From contig JAGWUI010000006.1 in assembly GCA_028868515.1 (NCBI GenBank), forward strand, positions 1 through 64,000: DNA of 64,000 nucleotides, written 5' to 3'. Below are positions 42,566 through 52,523 of the stretch, piece by piece (position 1 is the first letter of the stretch; each line of letters starts with the position of its first letter). Source of the stretch: Gammaproteobacteria bacterium (lineage in GTDB: Bacteria; Pseudomonadota; Gammaproteobacteria; Pseudomonadales; Moraxellaceae). A program made the position numbers and the translations under genes. The notes beneath the pieces were generated by a model, which ran no database searches, was not told the DNA's origin, and was given only the letters and a program-made list of their open reading frames with translations.

Positions 42566-42809
42566 GGGTAAAAATCCGAAGCAAAATCATATTCATACTG
42601 CGCGATATGTAAAATTCGGAGCAGCGGGTGCATAACACACATAGAACACTAAAACATTGAAAAGAACCACGCATCGCGCGGGCGGGCATCATAACATTAC
42701 CTGCTACGCATTGCAGTAGTTTTGATGCTTTTTTATGCAAAAATATTGGTGAAAAAATAGACTATACAACAGCCCATAATTTTGTTATGAGCTGTTGTAT
42801 CTAAGCTTC

Positions 42810-44150
42810 TTATCGGACAGGATCTAATGCAAATACTGGAATTTCTTCGCGTGAGATTTTTACGACAAATTCGATTTCAGTAGGTTTATTAGGAATAATT
42901 CGAGCTTGTGAGTTATAGCCGCTCGTCAAATACTCTGCAGGATGAATAATTCGACCAGAGATGACTTGTTTATCCTTGAGTACAAGTAAGCGAATAGTCG
43001 GGAAGGGCTGACTTTCTTCGGCAGAGTTAGTCATCGTCGCAGTGAATTTGGTTGCGGTTGGATCTGCTTGATAACGTCTTGCCAGTACTTTAGTGAGTTT
43101 GATCTTATCAATATCAATTAAAGGAACGTCACATCCCAGCTGTAGACAAGCCTTATGCATGATGGGCTGATAGCTAGGATTGGCAGCAAGCTGGTCAAAA
43201 TTAAAAAATACATATTGCACCGCTAACAGCGCGACCATGAGAAAGGATAAAACTAACCACCCAAGAGTATGAAAGAGGTTAATGTTAAAAAATGATTTAC
43301 GTTCTTTGAGTTTGTCGAGTGCAACATTTCGTTTGGTGGTTTGAAAGTGCATGGGTAACGATTTAGTTTTTTTCTTAGAGCGCTGATTCTCATGAAAGTC
43401 ATTCATGCCAGGTAGGACACGCTCTGTTTTGACTTTGCTTGCAGAGGCTGCTGCTACGCTGTTTTTGTTGAGATAGCCCATCAGGTCATCGTCAACACCT
43501 TCAGAGTCTTTGTTGTCAGCCTTCTTTTCAGTAGTCGTGGAAGTGGTTGACGATGTTTTGGTGATGATGTTGCTCGTGTTTTTTTCTTGATCCGTTGGTT
43601 GTTCAACAGGTTGTTCTACTTCTGGGGTGACTTCGCTTAGCCATTGCTCATTGAATTCTTGTCCCAAGGATTGTGGGGTGTCAGGAATTCGTTCCGCGAT
43701 AGGAACTGCTGCAGAGAGTGATTCTGGAGTTTTTAGTTCTGGTGCAGGGTGTGGATTCGGAATGACGCTGAGATTGACTTTTTCTTTTTGCTTTTGGTCG
43801 TAGTCTATTGTTGCTGGCTCTTCAGGTATGGATTCCTCTGGAGCTTGCGCTTGAACGGCTGCTTTATCAAGGAAGCTGTCTAATGCAGAGTCAAAACCCT
43901 TACTTTTTGTTGGAGTGATTTTGTGCAGATCAACAATATGAGAGCGATTCTTGGTTTGGTTCTCAGTTGTGTTTTTATCGTCAGATGCTTCTGAGCCTTT
44001 GGCTGTAATCAGGTAGTCATCCGCTTTGAATACCTGAAAGCATTTTCCGCAACGTGTATAGCCGTCACGAATTGCGAGTTGGGCATTGCTCACTGCGAAT
44101 ACGCTAGAGCAGTAGGGGCAGCGGGTTTTTTGTGTAGTCACAGTCAACAA
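42810..44150 (-). CDS. Zinc-ribbon / DUF3426 membrane protein
   Basis: 446 residues. The N-terminus is an MJ0042-type zinc ribbon with Cys11, Cys14, Cys34 and Cys37 (R-C-P-Y-C and R-C-G-K-C). A long low-complexity Glu/Pro/Thr/Ser stretch (about 55-250) follows, then one membrane helix (about 295-317) and a C-terminal DUF3426 domain ending F-V-V-K-I-S-R-E-E-I-P-V-F-A-L-D-P. The protein would have a cytoplasmic zinc ribbon and a periplasmic DUF3426 part. Function is unknown. It lies 84 bp behind prmA, an arrangement seen in relatives. Confidence 0.85.
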   Translation of the reverse strand: MLTVTTQKTRCPYCSSVFAVSNAQLAIRDGYTRCGKCFQVFKADDYLITAKGSEASDDKNTTENQTKNRSHIVDLHKITPTKSKGFDSALDSFLDKAAVQAQAPEESIPEEPATIDYDQKQKEKVNLSVIPNPHPAPELKTPESLSAAVPIAERIPDTPQSLGQEFNEQWLSEVTPEVEQPVEQPTDQEKNTSNIITKTSSTTSTTTEKKADNKDSEGVDDDLMGYLNKNSVAAASASKVKTERVLPGMNDFHENQRSKKKTKSLPMHFQTTKRNVALDKLKERKSFFNINLFHTLGWLVLSFLMVALLAVQYVFFNFDQLAANPSYQPIMHKACLQLGCDVPLIDIDKIKLTKVLARRYQADPTATKFTATMTNSAEESQPFPTIRLLVLKDKQVISGRIIHPAEYLTSGYNSQARIIPNKPTEIEFVVKISREEIPVFALDPVR

Positions 44151-44234
44151 TCCTGTTTATTGTTTTGAACAAGTAAAATACTAATCCAACTTTGTATCCT
44201 TACAAAGCCCATCTGCCCAGACAATTTGAAAAAA

Positions 44235-45173
44235 TTAGTCTGCAGCTAGTCGGTAGCCAGACAAACGACACCAATTTCCATCGCGAAACTCTTGTTCATG
44301 TAGATTGAACCATGGGGCATATGCAGTACGCACGTTATCCACTTGTTCTTCAATCAAACCTGCTAGCGCAATAAGACCATTCGGTTGGCAGTATTGAGCA
44401 AAAGTTGGCGCGAGTTCCATCAGTGGTTTTGCTAGGATATTTGCCACAATAACATCACTTTGTAGGTTTGGGAACTGTTTGTTGAACTCATCTGGTAAGC
44501 CTACCCAAATGTGTGACTCAGTTCCATTTTTTGCGGCATTTTGGCGCGTGGCGAGCAGTGCTTGTGGATCAATATCGGTCGCATAAACGGCTTTTGCACC
44601 CAGTAATAAAGCAGCAACGCCCAAGATTCCTGAACCACAACCATAGTCGATGACGACTTTATCTTTGAGGTCGGTTTTACCTAACCATTGCAGACATAAA
44701 AATGTGCTGGCATGGTTACCAGTTCCGAAGGCGAGTCCTGGATCGAGCATCAGATTAACAGCATTTGGATCGGGTGGAGTCAGCCATTCAGGTACGATCC
44801 AGAAATTTTCGCCGCATTGGATGGGTTCATAATGATCCATCCATGAGCGTTCCCAAACTTGCTCTTCCAAATAGTCGTAAAATGCACGTACTGTTGGTGC
44901 TTGTGCTTGAACGAATGCAATGATTTGATCAGGATTTGTGGCTTCAGATGGTGTTTGTTCGAGATCGATATTGACTGAGTCAACGACTTCGTTAAATAGT
45001 CCAGTCACAATCACTTTGTCCCAAATCGGAGTTTCGCCCGGTAATGGTTCAAGCAAAGGTTGATCTGCAGCATCATCCAGAATGACGCTGACTGCGCCAA
45101 CGGATTCAAGTAGGGTTTCCACCAGTTGTACTTCGTTTTTGGTTACTTCAAAGCGAATCTGTAGCCAGCGCAT
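44235..45173 (-). CDS. prmA: Ribosomal protein L11 methyltransferase
   Basis: 312 residues, slightly longer than E. coli PrmA. It trimethylates L11 using S-adenosylmethionine. N-terminal [10 protein letters not shown] and the recognition domain are followed by [29 protein letters not shown] and [11 protein letters not shown], the SAM-binding and NPPY-like motifs of the family. Confidence 0.96.
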   Translation of the reverse strand: MRWLQIRFEVTKNEVQLVETLLESVGAVSVILDDAADQPLLEPLPGETPIWDKVIVTGLFNEVVDSVNIDLEQTPSEATNPDQIIAFVQAQAPTVRAFYDYLEEQVWERSWMDHYEPIQCGENFWIVPEWLTPPDPNAVNLMLDPGLAFGTGNHASTFLCLQWLGKTDLKDKVVIDYGCGSGILGVAALLLGAKAVYATDIDPQALLATRQNAAKNGTESHIWVGLPDEFNKQFPNLQSDVIVANILAKPLMELAPTFAQYCQPNGLIALAGLIEEQVDNVRTAYAPWFNLHEQEFRDGNWCRLSGYRLAAD

Positions 45174-45265
45174 AATGCTTTCCTTTTTTAAGTCCTCTCA
45201 TCGGACTTGAATTTAATTGATCTTAATAAAATGGGTGAGCGTTTGATGTCGTATGAAATCGTTAA

Positions 45266-46453
45266 TTATTTAAGTGACGATACACGGAACACCAAGCATT
45301 TCAAATAATTGGATTCGGTCATCGGAATTAAGCTAGGATGATCTGCCGCTGGATGTGCTTCGTGAACGAGTTGCACATGTTTATTTTGGCGGCGTGCGAC
45401 TTGTTGAACAATACGTATGAGCTCATCTCGTTCAAGATGTAGAGAGCACGATGCTGAAACGAATAATCCGCCCTCAGTCACACGCTGAATCGCACCTTCA
45501 TTGAGGAGGAAATAGGCTTGGCGACCTTGTTCAAAATCACGACGCTTTTGAATTAATGCAGGCGGATCAAGAACAACTAAATCATAAGTTGTTTCGACAG
45601 GCTTCTTCACAAACTCAAACGCATCTGATTCGATGAAACTCACCTGAGACAGTTTGTTGAGTGCTGCGTTAGCTAGAACAGATTCTCCAGCTTTTGCTGA
45701 GCTATCGACACAGGTCACTTGAGTTGCGCCATGTGCCGCAGCTTGAATACCCCAACCACCGATATAGCTGAATATATCTAGGACAGTACGTCCTTGTGCG
45801 CAATCATTGAGCCATTTACGACCATCGCGGTGATCGTAGAACCAGCCAGTTTTTTGACCATCTAAAGGAGCTTTAAAGGCGACGCTATTTTCAATGACGT
45901 CCAACTCTGTGATATTTGCATTGGCAGGAACAGTCTCCACATATTCGTCGAGTTGTTCCATTGCGCGGCCTTTGCCATCGTTTTTAAAGACGATGATTGC
46001 GGTTGCACCAAAGATTTTTTGCAATGCAGTGACTAAGGCTTCTTTTGCTTGTTCTATGGCTTGTGTGCCAATTTGCACCACAAAAGTTTGGGCAAAACGA
46101 TCGATAACCAAACCTGATAAGAGGTCGGCTTCACCATAGACCAAGCGATAGAAATCTTGTTTAAAGGTAATTTGACGTAATTGCAGTGCGGTTTGAATGC
46201 GCTTTTCAAAGAATGCTGCATCTAACGAATCGCGTGCTTCGGTATCTAAAATTCGTGCACAGATTAAAGATTGTCCATTAAAGCTGGCAGTTGCTAGAAA
46301 TTGACCACGATAATCTTCAAGGTGAACTAGTGAGGATTTAATATTTTTTAGTGGTGTGACATCGGTGTCGACTTCATTGGAATACACCCAGAGATGACCG
46401 TCACGGAGACGTTGTTGATCGCGTTTTTTGATGCGGAGGCGAGGTGTGGTCAT
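45266..46453 (-). CDS. rlmI: 23S rRNA m5C1962 methyltransferase
   Basis: 395 residues from the ATG at 46453, chosen because AAGGAA lies 7 bases upstream and the protein then begins M-T-T-P-R-L-R-I-K-K. An upstream ATG would add 11 residues. A PUA domain (1 to about 75, G-H-L-W-V-Y-S-N-E-V) precedes the methyltransferase domain: W-F-Y-D-H-R-D-G-R, D-I-F-S-Y-I-G-G-W-G and V-L-D-P-P-A-L-I-Q. C-terminal S-A-S-C-S-L-H carries the catalytic Cys region. Confidence 0.93.
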   Translation of the reverse strand: MTTPRLRIKKRDQQRLRDGHLWVYSNEVDTDVTPLKNIKSSLVHLEDYRGQFLATASFNGQSLICARILDTEARDSLDAAFFEKRIQTALQLRQITFKQDFYRLVYGEADLLSGLVIDRFAQTFVVQIGTQAIEQAKEALVTALQKIFGATAIIVFKNDGKGRAMEQLDEYVETVPANANITELDVIENSVAFKAPLDGQKTGWFYDHRDGRKWLNDCAQGRTVLDIFSYIGGWGIQAAAHGATQVTCVDSSAKAGESVLANAALNKLSQVSFIESDAFEFVKKPVETTYDLVVLDPPALIQKRRDFEQGRQAYFLLNEGAIQRVTEGGLFVSASCSLHLERDELIRIVQQVARRQNKHVQLVHEAHPAADHPSLIPMTESNYLKCLVFRVSSLK

Positions 46454-46818
46454 GGTGTGTTTCCTTGGGTATTGCAAAAGGGTCACCGAAATTGGTGGTG
46501 ACTCATAAATAATAAAATTCAGAATGTTGGTGTGCAGGATGATGTGCTAAAGCAAAAAAATCATTCCCTGGGTGTCTTACCGTTGAGCTGTGTAATGGGA
46601 GGATCCGCCTACCGCGGGTCTTCTTGCGACTAAAAAAAGCTGTGCTTCTTTTAGTCTCATTTCTTGGAAAAAGTAAGTAAAACCGTGTCCATCGCAAAAC
46701 TCGCGTAAAGGGAGTTGTTCTTAGTAGGAAGTTTTATCCAAAATGTCATGCATTTGAATAAAACTCGTTCTGCTCAAACAGTTGCTCAGGACAGGTTGAA
46801 AGCAAGAAAGCTAAAAAA
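46454..46818. other. Intergenic region between trhO and rlmI
   Basis: No supported gene. A 64-codon minus frame (46503-46697) lacks a family match. One clear hairpin lies at 46628-46656 (GACTAAAA with TTTTAGTC and inner AAGC/GCTT), without a T-run. The region should hold the rlmI-side terminator of the upstream unit and the rlmI promoter. Confidence 0.45.
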
Positions 46819-47754
46819 TTAAATATCGCCATCCATTTGTTGTTGACGCATACGGTAGCGGGCTTTTTGGGCTTCGCTGGTTTGATCAAAACAATGTGGG
46901 CAACTGACGCCGCGTTCGTATTTGACGGATTGTAATTCGTGACGTTTGAGTGGCCAGCCGCAGCCGAAACACATCGCGCTTTCGCCTTCTTCAACACCAT
47001 GACCAACACCGACACGACCATCAAATACAAAGCATTCACCTTTCCAGAGGCTTTCTTCTTCTGGAATGGTTTTGAGGTAATTCAGGATGCCGCCTTTGAG
47101 GTGATAAACTTCTTCAAAACCTTGCTGAAGTAGTAGGCTGGTGGATTTTTCACAACGAATGCCACCTGTGCAAAACATGGCAACTTTTTTATGTTTTGCA
47201 TCGCTTAAGTGTTCGTCTACAAACGCAGGAAATTCACGGAATGTTTCGGTATTTGGATCGATTGCATTTTTAAATGTACCCGCAGCGTATTCATAGCGAT
47301 TACGCGTATCCACAATCACGACATCTTCTTGTTGAATGAATTCATGCCATTGTTCTGGCTCTAGATAATGACCAACTTGTGCAAGCGGCTCGACATCAAC
47401 ACCCAGCGTTACAATCTCGTGTTTGAGTTTGACCTTCATGCGCTTAAAAGGTTGATCACGACTGAAAGATTCTTTGTATTCCATCCGATCAAAGCCTTCA
47501 TTGAGCAGCACTTGATGTAATTCATCAATCGATGTGCGACTGCCAGCTACCGTACCATTGATCCCTTCATCAGCAACAATCAGCGTCCCGCAAAGTTGTA
47601 AATGCCCGCTCAATTCTTGCAGACGATTACGCAAATCGGCAGGGAATGAGACTGAGCGAAACTGGTATAATGCGGCGATGACCCACGGTTTTTCACCTTG
47701 AGCGTCATGGCTGAGTTGATCATCGTGAAGTTGCTGTGTGACGGGTTCTTTCAT
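46819..47754 (-). CDS. trhO: tRNA uridine(34) hydroxylase (rhodanese family)
   Basis: 311 residues. TrhO (YceA) makes 5-hydroxyuridine at the wobble position of tRNAs, using oxygen. N-terminal ferredoxin-like part (A-L-Y-Q-F-R-S-V-S-F-P, G-T-V-A-G-S), then a rhodanese domain with V-V-I-V-D-T-R-N-R-Y-E-Y and the active-site loop F-C-T-G-G-I-R-C-E-K-S (near residue 190). The C-terminal C-F-G-C-G-W-P and V-S-C-P-H-C-F form a zinc-binding pair. Confidence 0.95.
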   Translation of the reverse strand: MKEPVTQQLHDDQLSHDAQGEKPWVIAALYQFRSVSFPADLRNRLQELSGHLQLCGTLIVADEGINGTVAGSRTSIDELHQVLLNEGFDRMEYKESFSRDQPFKRMKVKLKHEIVTLGVDVEPLAQVGHYLEPEQWHEFIQQEDVVIVDTRNRYEYAAGTFKNAIDPNTETFREFPAFVDEHLSDAKHKKVAMFCTGGIRCEKSTSLLLQQGFEEVYHLKGGILNYLKTIPEEESLWKGECFVFDGRVGVGHGVEEGESAMCFGCGWPLKRHELQSVKYERGVSCPHCFDQTSEAQKARYRMRQQQMDGDI

Positions 47755-47976
47755 GGGGCTAAAAGCTCTGTACTGTGACTGAACAATAACGTTTGATCGG
47801 TTATTAAACGTATTTTACCCAAATTAGGGTGCGCTATTCTAATCTTTTATGAGACATTTGATAATGGTTCAAATGACAGTGTTTGTGATCTAAAGCATTT
47901 TTGATTCGATTTGATCAATTTTGAAGGTCGTTTTTCGAATGAATTTGTCCATGTCTATGGATATGAGGTGGTGGTT

Positions 47977-48432
47977 TTGAGTGGTTCCTTAAATGGCTCT
48001 TTGAGTCCTTGTGCGGGTAAATGTTCGACAGTGTTTGGCGATCAAGTGTGTCGTGGATGTCGTCGTTTCAGCTATGAGGTCATCGAATGGAATCGTTATT
48101 CAAATGAACAGAAATTATTGATTTGGAAAAGATTGGACGAGCAGCTTGATCGTATTGTGCTGCCTCTTGTTCCTTATGCAAATCACGCGCAGATTGATGC
48201 GTTTTTGGCGTTGAGACAAGTTCGTTTGCTAGAGAGCAGTTCGCAAGGTCGTCGCGTTTATGAAGCGCTACGTATTTGTCAGCGCGCGCCTGAATTATTA
48301 ATTCAATCAGGTTTAAATATTATTGCAGATCAACTCAAATCTATTTGGCAGCAAGTTGATGCGCGTATTTATACGCTCGCAGTGGCGAATTTTGAGTTTA
48401 CATGGTTGCGAGCGGGAACGTTTGGGCATTGA
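47977..48432 (+). CDS. DUF1289 domain protein
   Basis: About 151 residues. The N-terminal DUF1289 motif is S-P-C-A-G-K-C-S-T-V-F-G-D-Q-V-C-R-G-C-R-R, a small Cys-rich metal-binding domain. I place the start at TTG 47977 because TGAGGTG lies 6 bases upstream and the protein then opens just before the motif. The frame stays open to a TTG at 47911 with no ribosome-binding site. The rest is helical. Function unknown. Confidence 0.75.
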   Translation: MSGSLNGSLSPCAGKCSTVFGDQVCRGCRRFSYEVIEWNRYSNEQKLLIWKRLDEQLDRIVLPLVPYANHAQIDAFLALRQVRLLESSSQGRRVYEALRICQRAPELLIQSGLNIIADQLKSIWQQVDARIYTLAVANFEFTWLRAGTFGH

Positions 48433-48471
48433 GATACAAACTTTGAAATGAGTAAGTTGGGAGATGGGTGC

Positions 48472-49548
48472 ATGATTTGGCAGAATCGTTTGACGCAGTT
48501 ACTTGGCATCCAGTATCCCATTATCCAAGCGCCAATGTTAGGCGTGACATCACCTGAAATGGTGGCAGCGATTGCTAATCTGGGTGGATTAGGCTCGCTT
48601 CCAGTCGGTGGACTTGCTCCAGAAAAAACACTCGAACTGATTAAAAAAACAAAATCACTCACAGATCGACCTTTTGCGGTCAATCTTTTTGCGCATGAGA
48701 TTCCTGAGATTGATGTCTCTGTTGCTAGAAAAATGACAGATTACTTGCAGAATTTAAGTGCTGAGCAGCATCTTGATTGCGCTATTCCTTCGATTGAGTC
48801 TCTTAAATTCCATTCTTATACTGAGCAGATTCAGATTTTGCTGGATGAGCAAATTCCGATAGTGAGTTTTACTTTTGGTGTGCTGACTGATGAGATTATT
48901 GCGCAGTTCAAGGCGCGCGGCGTAGTTTTGATTGGCACTGCAACGTGTGTTAAAGAAGCGGTGTTTTTAGAGCAAAAAGGAGTTGATGCGATTACTGCTC
49001 AAGGAGTTGAGGCGGGTGGTCATCGTGGCACATTCTTGACGCCTGCAAATCAACCGATTCCTCAGGTTGGCTCAATGTCGCTGATTCCACAGATTGCAGA
49101 TCATGTTTCCATACCAGTGCTTGCATCAGGTGGTATTGGAGATGGTCGAACGATTAAGGCTGCATTTATGTTGGGTGCGGAAGCGGTGCAAATTGGTTCA
49201 GCGTTTATTGCTAGTGCAGAAAGTCTTGCTATTTCAGCGTATAAGGAAAGTTTGCAGGATGCGCAGGACACGGATAGCGCTTTAACGCGGGCATTTTCGG
49301 GGCGGTGGGCGCGAGGTTTGAGTAATTCATTCATGGCCAAGATGGACGTTGAGATTGCCCGAACAGGGTTGTCTATCCCTCAATATCCAATTCAGAACAG
49401 TCTGACGACTACGTTCAGAGGTGCTGCGCAAAAACAAAATAATGCTCAGATGACAAATCTGTGGGCGGGTCAGTCAGCCGCATCTCATGCGCAAATGAAA
49501 TCGTCTGCGGAAATTTTTAATGATCTGCTTCAGCAGGTCGAGCAGTGA
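48472..49548 (+). CDS. Nitronate monooxygenase / 2-nitropropane dioxygenase-like
   Basis: 358 residues from the ATG at 48472, preferred because GGGAG lies 9 bases upstream; an ATG eight codons earlier has none. An FMN TIM-barrel enzyme that oxidises nitronates. Motifs: Y-P-I-I-Q-A-P-M-L-G-V-T at the N-terminus, G-G-L-G-S-L-P-V-G-G, A-Q-G-V-E-A-G-G-H-R-G-T-F (with the catalytic His) and A-S-G-G-I-G-D-G-R-T. The reading frame is intact. It probably shares a transcript with the DUF1289 gene. Confidence 0.9.
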   Translation: MIWQNRLTQLLGIQYPIIQAPMLGVTSPEMVAAIANLGGLGSLPVGGLAPEKTLELIKKTKSLTDRPFAVNLFAHEIPEIDVSVARKMTDYLQNLSAEQHLDCAIPSIESLKFHSYTEQIQILLDEQIPIVSFTFGVLTDEIIAQFKARGVVLIGTATCVKEAVFLEQKGVDAITAQGVEAGGHRGTFLTPANQPIPQVGSMSLIPQIADHVSIPVLASGGIGDGRTIKAAFMLGAEAVQIGSAFIASAESLAISAYKESLQDAQDTDSALTRAFSGRWARGLSNSFMAKMDVEIARTGLSIPQYPIQNSLTTTFRGAAQKQNNAQMTNLWAGQSAASHAQMKSSAEIFNDLLQQVEQ

Positions 49549-49656
49549 TAAAGTCATTTTTTGCCAATGATCTTGGTAGGGTGTTTCAGTCGTTCTTACG
49601 TTATAGTTGATCTGGCTTTTTGCCATTGGAATAATTCGCTGTTGGAATAAATAGTC

Positions 49657-50406
49657 ATGTCGTTTGATGATTTTCAAGATGGTGTTCCGTTTCCTACTGA
49701 CTTGCCTCCAGCGATGCAAGCGGGGCTTGCGTTGTTGCCTAAGGCGCGTCCGATTGTATTGCTGACTCGCCACTCCATCCGAGAGTTGGTCGATGATCAA
49801 GGTTTTGCGGGTTATAAGCTGCCGCTCACTGAGCAAGGGCGGCGATTGGCGTATGCATGGGGCGAGCATTTTTGTGCGTGGACTGAGCGCACGTTTCATG
49901 CGTGTTTGAGTAGCCCAATAGGACGTTGTGTCGAAACTGCGGCGTTGATGCTGGAGGGTTCGTTACTTCAGGGTATTCAGATTATACAGCCAGATGTAGT
50001 CAAAAACGCTTTGTTGGTTGAGCCAGGCAGTTTTATACAAGATAGTGATAGTTTAAGACCATTGTTTATGCAATATGGTGCGCTGGAGTTTATTAATCAT
50101 TTCTTGGGTCAAAGAATTTCTGGGATGAAAAGTCCAATACAAGGCGTATTGGATATTTTAGGTTTGCTTTATGAGCATTTGCCCAGTCAAGAGAATAGTG
50201 TCTTGCTTGCGGTCAGCCACGATACGATTTTAGCGGTTTTTTTGGCGGTGATGCAGCGCGAAACGGTGGTTTCAATGGATGATTGGCCTGAAATGATGGA
50301 AGGTGTTTTCCTGTGGTTTGAAGGCGATCATTTTGAGGGGAGTACCGTGCATTGGGTGTGGCGTGGTGTGGCGTATTCGAGATTGGTCAGTAGCTTTGAG
50401 GTATGA
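49657..50406 (+). CDS. Histidine phosphatase superfamily protein
   Basis: 249 residues. The phosphate pocket is V-L-L-T-R-H-S-I-R-E (a variant of RHG) near residue 35, with L-T-E-Q-G-R-R-L-A following, and the second His is in A-V-S-H-D-T-I-L-A. Layout is that of acid phosphatase-like members rather than phosphoglycerate mutases. The substrate is unknown. It starts 108 bp behind the monooxygenase gene. Confidence 0.85.
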   Translation: MSFDDFQDGVPFPTDLPPAMQAGLALLPKARPIVLLTRHSIRELVDDQGFAGYKLPLTEQGRRLAYAWGEHFCAWTERTFHACLSSPIGRCVETAALMLEGSLLQGIQIIQPDVVKNALLVEPGSFIQDSDSLRPLFMQYGALEFINHFLGQRISGMKSPIQGVLDILGLLYEHLPSQENSVLLAVSHDTILAVFLAVMQRETVVSMDDWPEMMEGVFLWFEGDHFEGSTVHWVWRGVAYSRLVSSFEV

Positions 50407-50502
50407 GCTGACTTGGTTGTGTGAGCCGTACTCATTGTTATATTTATAGCTTTATTCAAAATCTTTTAGTGGTTTCGTCTTTTTGATTTTCAGGAGCTTA
50501 TT

Positions 50503-51036
50503 TTGTTGATTTTAGTTCACACCAGACTAGATGAGTTGTTGAATCAGCATCGAAATCAACTCGGTAAGCAGTATGTTGCCTATCGCAATCATTTATATCG
50601 TCTGATGAATATGATTCAAGCTGCGACGAAATTGACTGAGCTTGAGTTGGAAAAAGTTGCAGTCGCTGCTGTATTTCACGATTTAGGTTTGTGGACACAT
50701 CACACGTTGGATTATCTTGATCCTTCTGCGCAGATGGCAACGGATTATCTGATTTCAATTGATAAGAAGTCATGGGTGGATGAGGTGGTTGCGATGATTC
50801 AAGATCATCATAAGATTCAACCATCTGAGCATCCTTCACGAATTGTCGAGTTATTTCGCCAAGCTGATTGGGCTGAGGTGACTTTTGGTTTGGTGGGTTT
50901 GAAGATAGATCAGCCGACGATGCAAGACATTAAACAGCATTTCCCTGATGTGGGTTTTCATCGGTTCTTGTTGAAGCGTGGTGTAGCTTGGGGAGTGAAG
51001 CATCCGTTGAATCCTATACCGATTTTGAAGTGGTAG
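50503..51036 (+). CDS. HD domain phosphohydrolase-like protein
   Basis: 177 residues from TTG at 50503, with AGGAG 6 bases upstream. The HD motif is A-A-V-F-H-D-L-G (near residue 62), preceded by H at about 26 and followed by I-Q-D-H-H-K-I, together the usual H...HD...D metal set. Members cleave phosphate esters of nucleotides or other small molecules; nothing here shows the substrate. Follows the histidine phosphatase gene. Confidence 0.8.
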   Translation: MLILVHTRLDELLNQHRNQLGKQYVAYRNHLYRLMNMIQAATKLTELELEKVAVAAVFHDLGLWTHHTLDYLDPSAQMATDYLISIDKKSWVDEVVAMIQDHHKIQPSEHPSRIVELFRQADWAEVTFGLVGLKIDQPTMQDIKQHFPDVGFHRFLLKRGVAWGVKHPLNPIPILKW

Positions 51037-51037
51037 A

Positions 51038-51098
51038 TTTTTAAAAGCACCCCCATCCCGACCTTTCCTCTCAGGGGAAGGAGATAAACTTTTATGAG
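51038..51098. repeat. Partial palindromic repeat of the CCC-rich type
   Basis: CACCCCCATCCCGACC followed by TTTCCTCTCAGGGGAAGG resembles one half of the CCC-rich interspersed repeat at 40335, with an inner stem CCTTTCC/GGGGAAGG. It separates the HD gene from the permease. Confidence 0.4.
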
Positions 51099-51131
51099 TA
51101 TTTGAAGTTTCAGTTTTGAGTAAAACAATAT

Positions 51132-52508
51132 ATGACCCATAACCATTCCAATCTTTCCCTCCATCGTGGTTTAAAGAATCGACATATTCAGTTAATTGCG
51201 CTGGGTGGTGCAATTGGAACTGGCTTATTCCTCGGTTCGGCTGGTGTGTTAAAAATGGCTGGCCCTGCGATGATTTTAGGTTATGCGATTGGTGGTTTGA
51301 TTGCGTTTCTTATTATGCGTCAGTTGGGCGAAATGATCGTGGAGGAACCTGTAGCGGGTTCGTTTAGTCATTTTGCGCATAAATATTGGGGCGATTTTGC
51401 GGGTTTTTTATCAGGCTGGAACTATTGGGTGTTGTATGTATTGGTTGGCATGTCTGAGCTTACCGCTGTTGGTAAATATATTCATTATTGGTGGCCTGAT
51501 GTACCGACGTGGGCTACGGCTGCGGTTTTCTTTGTCTTAATTAATCTCATTAACTTAACGCGCGTGAGTTGGTTTGGTGAGGCAGAGTTTTGGTTTGCGA
51601 TTGTGAAGGTCGCTGCGATTATCGGCATGATTGGGTTTGGTGGATATTTGCTGTTGAGCGGTGAGGGTGGCTCGCAGGCGTCGATCACGAATCTTTGGCA
51701 ACACGGTGGTTTCTTGCCGAATGGCTGGCATGGATTGCTGATGGCATTGGCTTTGATTATGTTTTCGTTTGGTGGTTTGGAGTTGGTGGGCATCACGGCT
51801 GCTGAAGCGGCTGAACCGAAAAAAGTCATTCCTCGCGCGATTAATCAATTGGTTTATCGGATTTTGATTTTTTATATTGGTGCGCTGGTTGTTCTGTTGT
51901 CTTTGCGTCCGTGGGATCAGTTGTTATTGAGTTTATCGTCGGGTGGTGATGATTATCGCAGTAGTCCTTTTGTCAGTGTTTTTTCGATCATTGGTGATCA
52001 TTTAGCGGCGAATATTCTGAATTTCGTCGTGTTGACTGCTGCGTTGTCAGTTTATAACAGTTGTGTGTATTGCAATAGTCGGATGCTTTATGGTCTTGCG
52101 GTGCAAGGTGATGCGCCAAAGCAGTTTTTGACTGTAAATCGTCGCGGTGTGCCTGCACTGGCGATTGGTGTTTCGGCGGTGATGACGTTTGTTTGTGTGG
52201 TGGTGAATTATACGATTCCAGAGCGCGCGCTTGAGTTACTCATGTCGTTGGTGGTTGCGGCGTTAGTGATTAATTGGGCGATGATTAGTTTTGCGCATTT
52301 GAAGTTTCGGGCTGCAAAAAATCGGGAAGGGGTGAGTCCGCATTTCAAGGCGTTGTTTTATCCTTGGGCAAATTTTTTGTGTTTGGCGTTTGTGGTGTTG
52401 ATTTTGGGGATTATGACGCAGATCGAAGGTGTGGCGATTTCGGTGTATGTGATTCCGTTTTGGGTGGGGCTGATGTGGGTGTGTTATTGGGTGAAGTTAA
52501 AACAATAA
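51132..52508 (+). CDS. Amino acid permease (APC superfamily, AAT family)
   Basis: 458 residues with about 12 membrane helices. Start: L-H-R-G-L-K-N-R-H-I-Q-L-I-A-L-G-G-A-I-G-T-G-L-F-L-G, the canonical first helix of the AroP/PheP/ProY group, followed by G-P-A-M-I-L-G-Y-A-I and M-R-Q-L-G-E-M. It imports an amino acid with protons across the inner membrane; aromatic amino acids or proline are plausible, but the specificity cannot be read. The G-rich 3' half of the gene is notable in base use. Confidence 0.92.
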   Translation: MTHNHSNLSLHRGLKNRHIQLIALGGAIGTGLFLGSAGVLKMAGPAMILGYAIGGLIAFLIMRQLGEMIVEEPVAGSFSHFAHKYWGDFAGFLSGWNYWVLYVLVGMSELTAVGKYIHYWWPDVPTWATAAVFFVLINLINLTRVSWFGEAEFWFAIVKVAAIIGMIGFGGYLLLSGEGGSQASITNLWQHGGFLPNGWHGLLMALALIMFSFGGLELVGITAAEAAEPKKVIPRAINQLVYRILIFYIGALVVLLSLRPWDQLLLSLSSGGDDYRSSPFVSVFSIIGDHLAANILNFVVLTAALSVYNSCVYCNSRMLYGLAVQGDAPKQFLTVNRRGVPALAIGVSAVMTFVCVVVNYTIPERALELLMSLVVAALVINWAMISFAHLKFRAAKNREGVSPHFKALFYPWANFLCLAFVVLILGIMTQIEGVAISVYVIPFWVGLMWVCYWVKLKQ

Positions 52509-52523
52509 AAAGGATTTGGATTT

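Noticed and set aside
46503-46697. A 64-codon minus frame between trhO and rlmI
   Set aside because: No family match, no ribosome-binding site, and it overlaps a stem-loop.
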